From contig NZ_LLWE01000027.1 in the NCBI RefSeq assembly GCF_001562055.1, positions 230,226 to 294,225 on the forward strand: a DNA stretch of 64,000 nucleotides. Reading direction: 5' to 3'. Shown here in pieces: positions 28,797-36,790 of the stretch. This DNA is from Polycladidibacter stylochi. GTDB lineage: Bacteria; Pseudomonadota; Alphaproteobacteria; Rhizobiales; Stappiaceae. Both the position numbers and the translations under genes were made by a program. Every line of letters starts with the position of its first letter. Positions within the stretch are counted from its first letter, which is position 1. The notes below the pieces were generated by a model, which saw nothing but the letters and a program-made list of their open reading frames with translations, did no database searches and was not told the DNA's origin.

Positions 28797-30356
28797 TTAG
28801 CGCTGTGGCTGCCAAACCCACATGGCGTTGTTTTCGTGCTTGCTGGTGTCCTCACCAATCAACACATTGCCATTTGCCAGAACGACGAGGTTATCCGGGT
28901 TAGAAATGCCATTGATATCGCAAGAGTTTGCAGCGTTGCTCTTGTCGTATTTACCGCCAGCAACAACAGGGTTCATGGTCGCAACATCGAAGTTGGCGTC
29001 CAGCTTCATTTCATAGACAACACCACACTTGTTTGTGCCTACTTGAATGTCGCCTTTGTCGTCTGACATACCTTTTTCAACGGCTGACATAGCCATGTAC
29101 ATGTAAGGCACAGAACCGTCAGCAGCTGCTTTCAGGTTAATGTTAACGCCTTCCATTTTACGGAATTCAGCAGTTGCGCCTTTTGCAGCAGCAGCACGAC
29201 GGCTTTCCAAGAATGCGACACGGTTGTCTTTTGCTTCACCGCGCGCCCAAGCGGCAACTTCTTCATCGCTGATGTAGTTGGTTGCATCGGCTTTGAAGTC
29301 TTTTTGTGTGATGCCGTTATAGTCGGCTACCCATTTGCTGATTTCTTCGTTGCTGCCATGCGCCAGCTCGATCCAGGAAACTTTAAAGCCAGCTTCTGCA
29401 GCTGGAGTGCCAGCAGGGGCCTGCTGATCCATTTTAGCGGCAAAAAGTGTACCAGCGGAAAGATCGCCAGCTTTGTCGGCAACAAACTTGAAGAAGACAA
29501 CGTTGGTGCCATCGTCAGACAGATAAACTGTTTTCTCATCTGGCATTACCACAGAGTTTTCGTGGCTGAAGCGACCAAGAGCCATTTGTTTTACAGGTGT
29601 TGCACTACCTGCTGGATCGGTGATTTCAACAATGTAACCGTAATCATATGGGTTTGGATAGGAACCCAGGTAGCTGGCCAAGTTATTGACACCGCCAATG
29701 TATTTATATTCGCTGTTATTCCAGTCTTTGGTGTTGTCAAAGTACAGCTCTTCTGAGGTCAGCGGGGTGCCCCATGGGCTTAATGTACCAAAGCAGTTTA
29801 CCCACGTGCCTTTAACAGAAGTAAAGTCCAGCATTTTGGCGTCTTGAGCGTCAGCGGTCCAAGTGCCGTCAGCAGCGCGGCTTAATTTAACGCGCGACAT
29901 ACCGCCCGGACGGTCTTCCCAGTTGGTAAACAGGTAACCTTCGTTCGTACCAGTTGGAACAAAAGCGTTGAAGTCAGGGTCGTTAGAAACCTTGATTTCG
30001 CCAGAAGCACCGGTGATATGGCCAATTTTACCATAGGAACCTTCTTGGAAAAGGACCTGGTATTTACCAAGGGTAGAGGTAACGGTTTGCTTATCTTCGG
30101 TTTTTGTTGGGGCAGCAAGCTCTGCAGCTTTGAAGTTGGCATTGGAAATAACGCCGACAGCAGCTTTAGCATATTCGTTTGGTAGGTCATCTGAAGGATG
30201 CTGAACGTTGAAGAACAGATCATCGCCTTCCAGATACATGCCGGTGATTTCGCCGCCAACCGGAACTGTCACAACACGTGTGAGGTTATCTGCAAGGGCA
30301 ACAGTAGAAAGACAAGTTGTTGCTGTAAGTGCAACAAGAAGCGATTTGAATGACAT
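28797..30356 (-). CDS. PhoX-like (DUF839) periplasmic protein with Sec signal
   Basis: A 519-residue protein related to PhoX alkaline phosphatases. The family core GTWVNCFGTLSPWGTPLTSEE (about residues 183-203) keeps the iron-ligand Cys and following Glu, and LGRFSHENSVV and YLSDDGTNVVFFKF match propeller segments of PhoX. PhoX is normally Tat-exported and carries Fe3+ and Ca2+; here the leader (MSFKSLLVALTATTCLSTVALAD) has no twin arginine and looks Sec-type, so either metals are loaded outside or the protein does something else. An aggag ribosome site precedes the ATG. Phosphatase activity is inferred, not shown. Its downstream partner is the cytochrome-like gene. Confidence 0.82.
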   Translation of the reverse strand: MSFKSLLVALTATTCLSTVALADNLTRVVTVPVGGEITGMYLEGDDLFFNVQHPSDDLPNEYAKAAVGVISNANFKAAELAAPTKTEDKQTVTSTLGKYQVLFQEGSYGKIGHITGASGEIKVSNDPDFNAFVPTGTNEGYLFTNWEDRPGGMSRVKLSRAADGTWTADAQDAKMLDFTSVKGTWVNCFGTLSPWGTPLTSEELYFDNTKDWNNSEYKYIGGVNNLASYLGSYPNPYDYGYIVEITDPAGSATPVKQMALGRFSHENSVVMPDEKTVYLSDDGTNVVFFKFVADKAGDLSAGTLFAAKMDQQAPAGTPAAEAGFKVSWIELAHGSNEEISKWVADYNGITQKDFKADATNYISDEEVAAWARGEAKDNRVAFLESRRAAAAKGATAEFRKMEGVNINLKAAADGSVPYMYMAMSAVEKGMSDDKGDIQVGTNKCGVVYEMKLDANFDVATMNPVVAGGKYDKSNAANSCDINGISNPDNLVVLANGNVLIGEDTSKHENNAMWVWQPQR

Positions 30357-30664
30357 TTGGGTCTCCTGACTCTTATATGGTCAGGTGCTGGATAGTGTTT
30401 GTTTGTAACAGTTATATCTCGGTAAATGCCGGTATCGCAGTTCTTTAAGGTTTGGTTACATCTTTGAAATAGATGAACATAAAAGTAACCTTTAAAAAAA
30501 TAAGTATTCGCGAAATTATACTTAATTTCTCATATTTTAGAGTTATTGTAAAATATGGAATTTTCCTGACAGGAGATTTTTATAGATGATAATTTGTAGG
30601 GTTTCCTTTTGAAATTTGTGTAAGACCGGTACACGTAGTTTCTGAAATTTTCTTTGTGTATATG
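30357..30664. other. AT-rich upstream region of the PhoX-like gene
   Basis: A 308-bp AT-rich gap that must hold the PhoX-like promoter. The only structure I see is ggttac (30454-30459) facing gtaacc (30485-30490), each beside an AAGG/CCTT block, a possible operator. I could not identify a convincing PhoB box. Confidence 0.35.
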
Positions 30665-32752
30665 TTATTCAGCAGCCAACCCTTGCTCTAGGGCGCCATA
30701 AGCATCGAGCTTGGCAATTTGAGCTTCGAAAGCGTCATAAACTGGGTCCATTTTCAGTGTTGCGCGATTACGGCATCTCGAAAGCTGAATTTCTGCCTGC
30801 TTTAAATTTCGTGCCTCGAGTGCATCTATCATTTTTCTATGAATAAGCTTGAGCTCCAGAAAGTCCTCTGAAAATGCCAGGGCAGAATCGCCGAGCAGGG
30901 CATAAACGCGCTGGTGGGGTTTGGGTGTATTTTCTGTAACGGGAACGGTTTCTAGAAATGCAAATTCGGTTGCTTCTTCAACGGTTCGCGGACACACAAG
31001 GATGTTAGCACCTGCTTTGGCGCAATGAAGCAGTAGGCTATCAGTGTCATCGACGCAGTTTCCAAGCGCGGCGTAACGAAACTTGTTTCGATTGCCGATG
31101 TTACCGATTTTGGCGCGGCCAGTGCAAATAGATATGCGTAATGGCATGTCTATATTATTAAAGCCACGTGCAACCAGGTGAAAACGGTCCCTGTCGTGGT
31201 AGGTTTGCATCAACTCCTGCATGGCAAGGGCGGCACGGCACGCACAGGAGCCATGGTCCGGCTGGAATAACGGCGCATTCCAAAAACCGGTTATCTGGCC
31301 GCGGCCCATGCGGTTTATGGTTGCATGATTTTGCATCATCAGTTGGGATTGTGCGTCGATGAAGGTGCGCGAGACGGAAATAAGCTCTTCAGCGCTCAGA
31401 CGGTCATAAAGGCTGCGAAAGCCGTCCAGCTTGGCATTCAAGAAAGACAAGCGCCGTTCCATACCTTCTAACTTGGCTTGTTCCGGCTCTTCGAGTAGTT
31501 CGGGCATGTTACCTGCCCCTAAGGAGCCTTTAAACGCACTTACCAGTAAATTCCTGTCTCGATTGAGTGTTAAAGAATATACCAGAGCCCAAACAACAAA
31601 ACTGACAAGTGCAGCAAAACACGGGTAGAGCGGGTCAAGCACCACATGAGCGTTGGCGAACTGATAAATACAAAGGGCAATAAAGAAAAACGAGCTGCCA
31701 ATACCCACATAAAAGCCCGAGGAAATGCCATAGTTGCTGGTTGCTATTAAAAATACAAGGGCTAGAGCCAACGTCGCCATGAACTCCAGACGGCCAGTCC
31801 AGGGTTGACGGGATAGTGTTGCGCCTTGAATGGCCTGTTCTGCAGCCAGCGCATGTTTGGCGGTGGCGCGGGCACTTGTGCCTACAAAAACGAGGGCGCC
31901 GTTAATTAATGGCTTTAAAACCTGCCTATCAGCAGTTTCAATTTCTCTTTGCCCTACAAGGTTAACCTGCGAGTTTTTGGGGCGGTGCAAAAGCATCAGG
32001 CCGTCTTGGCTCAGCTGTAAGTCCGGTGCGCGGGTTAGGCCGGCGACTGTGAGCGAGGCTGCAGCCAGCGACATGTAGCCCGGTGCTTTGCGGTTGACAT
32101 CATAAGCATAGAGCCAAGGATTTTGCAGTTGGGCGCTGCCATCAACGTTTAGGGAGTTGTAGGCAATTGCGCTTGCATTCTCAGCCAGGGGCGTAAATGG
32201 CAGTTTGGGATAACGCTCTGCTGTGGTTTGCTTGACAATATCCGGTTGGGCGGAAAGCACAACGGGGTACTTGGCAATTGTGCGGGCTAAAATGGCGTCA
32301 TGATCCGGCAGGCGGGTGAGTGTTTCGGCTATTAAATAGTGGCTGCCGGGTTTTTCTGCCTTGTCAAACTGCGAAATGTAGTCGCTGATGTGTGCACGTG
32401 GCGAGGTCGGGTCAATATCGGTTAGATCAACATCAAGCGCGATGGTTTTGGCACCTGCTTTACCAATACGTTCCACCAGACTGGCCAACCGTGTGCGTGG
32501 CCAATCAACTGGAGTATAGGCCTTGATTATGTTCGCATGAGCATCTGTTTCATCAAGCAGAACGGTTAAAGTATGTTGGCCGGCAACCTCACGCGGCCAA
32601 ACCCACTCGTAGAAACCTAGCGAGAAATTGGTGAAGTTATCGGATATATGCGGGTTGGTTAGACGCAATAGTGCAAGAATAACGATGACGACACTTGCCA
32701 AAATTGTGGCCAGTGCACGCCTCTCGTGCAAAATCCGCCCTGGCTCCGCCAT
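30665..32752 (-). CDS. CHASE2 membrane protein with degenerate adenylate/guanylate cyclase domain
   Basis: A 695-residue protein: N-terminal membrane helix (~13-30), an extracytoplasmic CHASE2 sensor (~35-310; note IALDVDLTDIDP), three membrane helices (~322-395) and a C-terminal class III cyclase-like domain (~435-610). The cyclase core has lost both metal-binding aspartates: the FxDIxGF position reads NAKLDGF with Lys at 441, and the GDAxxAFW position reads GRGQITGFW with Gly at 485. The later IGDxVN motif reads LGNCVDD. The fold signature GNIGNRNKFRY is kept. It is therefore most likely a non-catalytic signalling protein. It lies 155 bp downstream of rpoH on the same strand. Confidence 0.85.
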   Translation of the reverse strand: MAEPGRILHERRALATILASVVIVILALLRLTNPHISDNFTNFSLGFYEWVWPREVAGQHTLTVLLDETDAHANIIKAYTPVDWPRTRLASLVERIGKAGAKTIALDVDLTDIDPTSPRAHISDYISQFDKAEKPGSHYLIAETLTRLPDHDAILARTIAKYPVVLSAQPDIVKQTTAERYPKLPFTPLAENASAIAYNSLNVDGSAQLQNPWLYAYDVNRKAPGYMSLAAASLTVAGLTRAPDLQLSQDGLMLLHRPKNSQVNLVGQREIETADRQVLKPLINGALVFVGTSARATAKHALAAEQAIQGATLSRQPWTGRLEFMATLALALVFLIATSNYGISSGFYVGIGSSFFFIALCIYQFANAHVVLDPLYPCFAALVSFVVWALVYSLTLNRDRNLLVSAFKGSLGAGNMPELLEEPEQAKLEGMERRLSFLNAKLDGFRSLYDRLSAEELISVSRTFIDAQSQLMMQNHATINRMGRGQITGFWNAPLFQPDHGSCACRAALAMQELMQTYHDRDRFHLVARGFNNIDMPLRISICTGRAKIGNIGNRNKFRYAALGNCVDDTDSLLLHCAKAGANILVCPRTVEEATEFAFLETVPVTENTPKPHQRVYALLGDSALAFSEDFLELKLIHRKMIDALEARNLKQAEIQLSRCRNRATLKMDPVYDAFEAQIAKLDAYGALEQGLAAE

Positions 32753-32907
32753 TGGTGCCCCCCAACTTAGTATCTGGAGTTGTTCCAGTTTTTACCCTTA
32801 AACCTACTTTAAGCGCGGGTAGAAGGTAGAGCAACTCCAATCATACTAATGCGGTATTTTCTCAATAGAACTGGCTTAAACCCCTAGGTGAAGTTGGGGA
32901 TTATCGA

Positions 32908-33807
32908 TCAATCGGTTTCCGCGGGGGCTACAGAACCATTATCCATTGCGCTCGCTTTGACGGCTTTTTGTACTTTTTCGAAGGCTCTTACCTCGATTTG
33001 GCGTATGCGTTCACGGCTTACACCGAACTCCTCAGAAAGTTCTTCTAAAGTTAAGGGTTTTTCCAAAAGTCGGCGTGCTTTGAATATGCGTTCTTCCCGC
33101 TCGTTCAAGACATCCATAGCATCGTTAAGCATGGAGCTACGTGCTTGCATTTCTTGACGTTCTGCCAGCTCGTGCTCATGGCTATCGCTATCATCTACCA
33201 GCCAGTCTTGCCACTCGCCTGATTCTCCATCCGTTGAGCGCAGAGGTGCGTTGAGTGAGGCATCGCCGCTTAACCGGCGGTTCATGGAAACCACTTCACT
33301 TTCACTAACGCCTAAATTCGTGGCGATTTTGGCAATTTGATCCGGTTTTAAATCGCCATCCTCAAAGGCTTGGATTTTGCCTTTCATGCGGCGCAAATTA
33401 AAAAAGAGCCGCTTTTGATTGGCAGTGGTGCCCATTTTAACCAGCGACCACGTACGCAAGATGTACTCTTGTATGGCCGCTTTAATCCACCACATGGCAT
33501 AGGTGGCGAGACGAAAGCCCTTATCGGGTTCAAAACGCTTGACTGCTTGCATTAAGCCCACATTGCCTTCGGAGATGACTTCGCCCAATGGCAGCCCGTA
33601 GCCGCGATAGCCCATTGCGATTTTGGCAACGAGGCGTAAATGGGATTGAACCAGCTTTTCGGCTGATTTGGTTTCGTCATGCTCGCGGAAGCTTTTTGCC
33701 AGCATGTACTCTTCTTGTGGTTGCAGCATGGGGTATTTGCGTATTTCATCTAAATACCGCGATAATCCCCCTTCATCCTGTGAAATGGCAGGTAAACTGC
33801 GGGCCAT
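32908..33807 (-). CDS. rpoH: Heat-shock sigma factor RpoH (sigma-32)
   Basis: A 299-residue group 3 sigma factor of the RpoH class. Region 2 shows VKRFEPDKGFRLATYAMWWIKAAIQEYILRTWSLVKMGTT with the RpoH-box region QKRLFFNLRR following it; region 4 carries LTLEELSEEFGVSRERIRQIE. It directs transcription of chaperone and protease genes; a matching promoter lies before ftsH in this window. The 146 bp upstream contain an 8-bp perfect inverted repeat. A weak cccc/gggg hairpin near 32881-32900 could end its transcript. Confidence 0.97.
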   Translation of the reverse strand: MARSLPAISQDEGGLSRYLDEIRKYPMLQPQEEYMLAKSFREHDETKSAEKLVQSHLRLVAKIAMGYRGYGLPLGEVISEGNVGLMQAVKRFEPDKGFRLATYAMWWIKAAIQEYILRTWSLVKMGTTANQKRLFFNLRRMKGKIQAFEDGDLKPDQIAKIATNLGVSESEVVSMNRRLSGDASLNAPLRSTDGESGEWQDWLVDDSDSHEHELAERQEMQARSSMLNDAMDVLNEREERIFKARRLLEKPLTLEELSEEFGVSRERIRQIEVRAFEKVQKAVKASAMDNGSVAPAETD

Positions 33808-33869
33808 AATATGTGCACCCCCTCAAAAAATGTTGTGCTCCCGATAAAAACAATCGTGTAGCAAGCGCA

Positions 33870-33897
33870 TTCCGGTACCTAGCTCAGCATACCGGAA
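33870..33897 (-). promoter_or_regulatory. Inverted repeat in the rpoH upstream region
   Basis: ttccggta (33870-33877) and taccggaa (33890-33897) form a perfect 8-bp inverted repeat with a 12-base loop, 63 bp before the rpoH start and after the rluD stop. It lacks a T tract. It may be an rpoH leader structure, an operator or a weak rluD terminator. Confidence 0.4.
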
Positions 33898-33953
33898 GTT
33901 CTCATATGGGGGCAATGTGTCGAAAACACCACCTAATTGCGAAAAAAAATGAC

Positions 33954-35003
33954 TTAAACTTGGCGTAATCCTTGCAAGATGCCTTGAAAGTCATCGGGAA
34001 GAGGGGATTCAAAGCGCATAATTTGGCCATTTCTAGGGTGTTCAATGACCAATAGGCCAGCATGCAATGCCTGGCGTTTGAAGTTGGCTATGAGGCTGCA
34101 CAATGGTTCTTCAAACTTGTTATGCTTGGTTTTGAAACCGGCACCGTATTCTTGGTCACCTATGAGAGGGTGACCAATATGGGCCATGTGGACGCGTATT
34201 TGATGAGTACGTCCTGTTTCCAGCCGACACTCAATGAGGCTGGCGAGGGCGGGTTTGTCTTCTGGTCCAAAGCGCTCTTGCAATTGCCAGTGGGTGATGG
34301 CGTGGCGGCCCTGGTCCGCTTTGACGACGGCGATTTTTTGGCGATTGGCGGTGGCGCGTGCCAAATTGGCATCTATTGTGCCTTTTAGCCCAATAGGAGC
34401 CCCCCAAACAAGCGCCTGATAGGCACGCTCTAAAGGGCCATTGCGGCCATGGTCGGCAAATTGTTCGGCCAAGCCTTTGTGGGTGAAATCATTTTTAGCC
34501 ACAATCAGCACGCCAGAGGTATCTTTATCAATGCGATGGACAATGCCAGGGCGCTTGACCCCGCCAATGCCAGAGAGGGAATCGCCGCAGTGATGCAATA
34601 GAGCATTGACAAGTGTGCCAGTGTGATTGCCAGCCCCTGGATGAACAACCAGCCCGACAGGTTTATCAATAACAATCAGGTCATCATCTTCGTAAACAAT
34701 GGAGAGGGGAATATCCTCTGGCTGGGGTTCTGCCTCTTCTGGCTCTGGAAGGGTGAGAGAAAAAACATCTCCTTCGTTGACCCTGTATTTGACAGCTACT
34801 ATTTTGCTCTCACCGAGAAGAACACTTCCGGCCTTAATGAGGCTTTGCAAGCGGTTGCGGCTGAACTGGGGTAATTGCGCTGCTAAGGCGGCGTCCAGTC
34901 TTTGTCCTGCTTGCTCTGCTGTGATGGTGACAGCGGCACTGTTATCATTTTCTATATCAACCTGAGGGGTGCTTACTGCCCCCTGTGGAGAGTTATTATT
35001 CAT
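33954..35003 (-). CDS. rluD: 23S rRNA pseudouridine synthase RluD family
   Basis: A 349-residue RluA/RluD-type synthase. An S4 RNA-binding domain (~28-85: AGQRLDAALAAQLPQFSRNRLQSLI) precedes the catalytic domain with GIVHRIDKDTSGVLIVAKND, whose Asp is the nucleophile, and RLETGRTHQIRVHMAHIGHPLIGD. RluD modifies helix 69 of 23S rRNA and is needed for normal ribosome assembly. In alphaproteobacteria rluD often lies next to rpoH, as here. Its ATG overlaps the start codon of the divergent small membrane gene by two bases. Confidence 0.93.
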   Translation of the reverse strand: MNNNSPQGAVSTPQVDIENDNSAAVTITAEQAGQRLDAALAAQLPQFSRNRLQSLIKAGSVLLGESKIVAVKYRVNEGDVFSLTLPEPEEAEPQPEDIPLSIVYEDDDLIVIDKPVGLVVHPGAGNHTGTLVNALLHHCGDSLSGIGGVKRPGIVHRIDKDTSGVLIVAKNDFTHKGLAEQFADHGRNGPLERAYQALVWGAPIGLKGTIDANLARATANRQKIAVVKADQGRHAITHWQLQERFGPEDKPALASLIECRLETGRTHQIRVHMAHIGHPLIGDQEYGAGFKTKHNKFEEPLCSLIANFKRQALHAGLLVIEHPRNGQIMRFESPLPDDFQGILQGLRQV

Positions 35004-35358
35004 GCGTGATCCTGTCGCTGACGACCAAAGGGACGAAGAAAAACCACTTGATCCGGCAAGTTTGGAAATTCAACAGAAGTTGCGGCGTCTTCTTCTGCGC
35101 TCCAGCCTTGTTATGGGTGTTGGTTTTCTGGCCGTAATTGCTGTTATTGTTTATAAGGTTGCAAGCGGCAAGTCCAATGATGGGTTTGAACACATAGCAG
35201 CAACTGTTGCTTTGGAAAAAAATGAAAAAATCCTCGATATCGAGGTGATGAATGGCAAACTGGCAGTGCTTGTGGATCAAAATGGGGCGCAATCGCTTGT
35301 GTATATCGACCCTGTAACAGGGAAAAAGCTAGGGAAAACAGTATTTTTGGCACGATGA
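35002..35358 (+). CDS. Small single-pass membrane protein divergent from rluD (DUF6476-like)
   Basis: A 118-residue protein with a short acidic N-terminus, one membrane helix at ~30-52 (LLLRSSLVMGVGFLAVIAVIVYKVA) and a small extracytoplasmic domain (LDIEVMNGKLAVLVDQNGAQSLVYIDPVTGK). It resembles the short proteins labelled DUF6476 found next to rluD in alphaproteobacteria; function unknown. The start is the ATG at 35002, which shares its bases with the reverse-strand rluD ATG. Starting at 34969 would put eleven residues inside rluD. Confidence 0.75.
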   Translation: MRDPVADDQRDEEKPLDPASLEIQQKLRRLLLRSSLVMGVGFLAVIAVIVYKVASGKSNDGFEHIAATVALEKNEKILDIEVMNGKLAVLVDQNGAQSLVYIDPVTGKKLGKTVFLAR

Positions 35359-35449
35359 CGTGGAAAAAGTTCCCTTTCTTATGCAAAGGGGGCTTGCCAA
35401 GGCCAAAGAATGCCATTAAACACCCGCTCATCGCAAACGCGAAGCGCAG

Positions 35450-35524
35450 GCGCCCATCGTCTAGCGGTTAGGACGCCGCCCTTTCACGGCGGAAACAGGG
35501 GTTCGATTCCCCTTGGGCGTACCA
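35450..35524 (+). tRNA. tRNA-Glu (TTC), copy 1
   Basis: A 75-nt cloverleaf with acceptor arms gcgccca/tgggcgt (a G-U first pair), D arm with agcggttaggac, anticodon stem ccgcc/ggcgg around loop ctttcac with anticodon TTC, T arm caggggttcgattcccctt, and encoded CCA. Confidence 0.97.
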
Positions 35525-35572
35525 ACGCTTCGGTTGCGAAAATACGAGCTGATCTAAAGCTCAATAAAGTGT

Positions 35573-35647
35573 GCGCCCATCGTCTAGCGGTTAGGACGCC
35601 GCCCTTTCACGGCGGAAACAGGGGTTCGATTCCCCTTGGGCGTACCA
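35573..35647 (+). tRNA. tRNA-Glu (TTC), copy 2
   Basis: Base-for-base identical to the copy 48 bp upstream, including the encoded CCA. The flanks differ, so the repeat is limited to the tRNA body. Both are probably on one transcript. Confidence 0.97.
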
Positions 35648-35848
35648 TTTATTTTCCCTGAAAAATTGAAGTGCTTTTCCATGTGCATGGCATGGAATTA
35701 GTCGTTGTCTTGATTGTTTTGAAGAACAGGCAAGACGATTCCTGTCTTATTCTTTAGTTAAATTGACCCTACGTAAAATTGGCATAATATGCTAAAGGCA
35801 TGCATTTTACAACTCTAGATAAATTTTACTAAAGAAGGAGGGGATGCC

Positions 35849-36055
35849 ATTAGGTTACTGTTGGCACTGTTTTTGCCATTTGTGGTGTTTTTTACCATCA
35901 AGCGGCCACTCCAAGGGATAGCCTGTTTATTATTGCAAATGACGCTTATTGGATGGATACCGGCGGCCATTTGGGCTGTCTATGCTTTATCACAGTATAA
36001 GACGGACAAGAAAATACAGAAAATGCAAGAGCAACAGGCTGCTAAAGCTGTTTAG
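35849..36055 (+). CDS. YqaE/Pmp3-like small membrane protein (apparent ATT start)
   Basis: A ~68-residue protein with two hydrophobic helices (LLLALFLPFVVFF and CLLLQMTLIGWIPAAIWAVYAL) and a charged tail, matching the Pmp3/YqaE pattern (MRLLLAxFLPP...GWIPxxIWA). These proteolipids affect membrane potential and stress tolerance in other organisms. The homologous N-terminus MRLLLALFLPF starts at an ATT codon (35849), seven bases after a near-perfect AGGAGG (35836-35841). The only nearby ATG (35844) is in another frame and stops after 25 codons; the next usable start is TTG at 35861. No stop lies between 35849 and 35861. Confidence 0.6.
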   Translation: MRLLLALFLPFVVFFTIKRPLQGIACLLLQMTLIGWIPAAIWAVYALSQYKTDKKIQKMQEQQAAKAV

Positions 36056-36192
36056 AGTTCGTGTTTCGCGATTTAAGCTAAAGGTCGATCATACAGATAA
36101 ACAGTTTATGGGGCTGTTGAGCTCCATAAACTGGCTTTTAAAGCTAGGGCAGTGTGTGCACTATTTTGTGGTTTGGCGCCTGAATTAAGGTT

Positions 36193-36597
36193 TTAGAACC
36201 ACCGCCCGCCTAGGCCAGCGCCCAAGTGGTGGTCTTCTTTTTTGCCTTCAACCTCATTCCAAAGCGGCTCATCCGAGTGGGAAGAACTTTGCTCTGGCGT
36301 TAATGATGACCAGCTGGCCTTCATTTGGTTATTCAGCTCGCGTAGTTCGTCGATGCCATCAATGCAAAACCCGGTTTCGGCTGGTTGTGCGCTAGGCATT
36401 GAACTCTTAGCCCCATTATTATCTTGTTTTCTAGAGCTTAGAGTTGACTGTTGGTGCTTTACTTGCACATGCATTGCAACTTCTACTCCTCTAAGCGTGA
36501 TCTCGTTAGGAGAGCTTGCAGCAAACCGAACATCATGAAAATGGTTGGGAGGCCAAAATTCATATTGTTTACGAGATCGGAGCGTATTATTACGCAC
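36193..36597 (-). CDS. Orphan hypothetical protein
   Basis: A 134-codon frame starting at GTG without a clear ribosome site. The product is hydrophilic, Ser/Gln/Glu-rich, with no signal peptide, membrane helix or recognised motif, and ends GAGLGGRWF. It occupies an otherwise empty interval between the YqaE-like gene and the DeoR regulator. A shorter start at the Met at about residue 42 is possible. It may not be a gene. Confidence 0.3.
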   Translation of the reverse strand: MRNNTLRSRKQYEFWPPNHFHDVRFAASSPNEITLRGVEVAMHVQVKHQQSTLSSRKQDNNGAKSSMPSAQPAETGFCIDGIDELRELNNQMKASWSSLTPEQSSSHSDEPLWNEVEGKKEDHHLGAGLGGRWF

Positions 36598-36790
36598 GAT
36601 GATTGGGGGTCTGCAAGTGGAAAATCATGAAATATTCATGACCCATAAATTTGCTTTTTCCAATCAATGACATCCTAGAAGAAAAACTATTTAAAGCAAT
36701 CGGAGTAATTTGCTTAACGTAACGTATTCGTTGTTTCTACTTACTAAAATACAATGGATAATCGCCCAAAAATTCACAGGAGAATGAGTT

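Noticed and set aside
30357..30664. A PhoB box before the PhoX-like gene.
   Set aside because: I found no pair of CTGTCAT-like repeats at 11-bp spacing on either strand.
35410..35661. An 83-codon plus-strand frame across the tRNA pair.
   Set aside because: It is made only of the two tRNA-Glu genes and their spacer; the repeated peptide is a by-product of the tRNA repeat.
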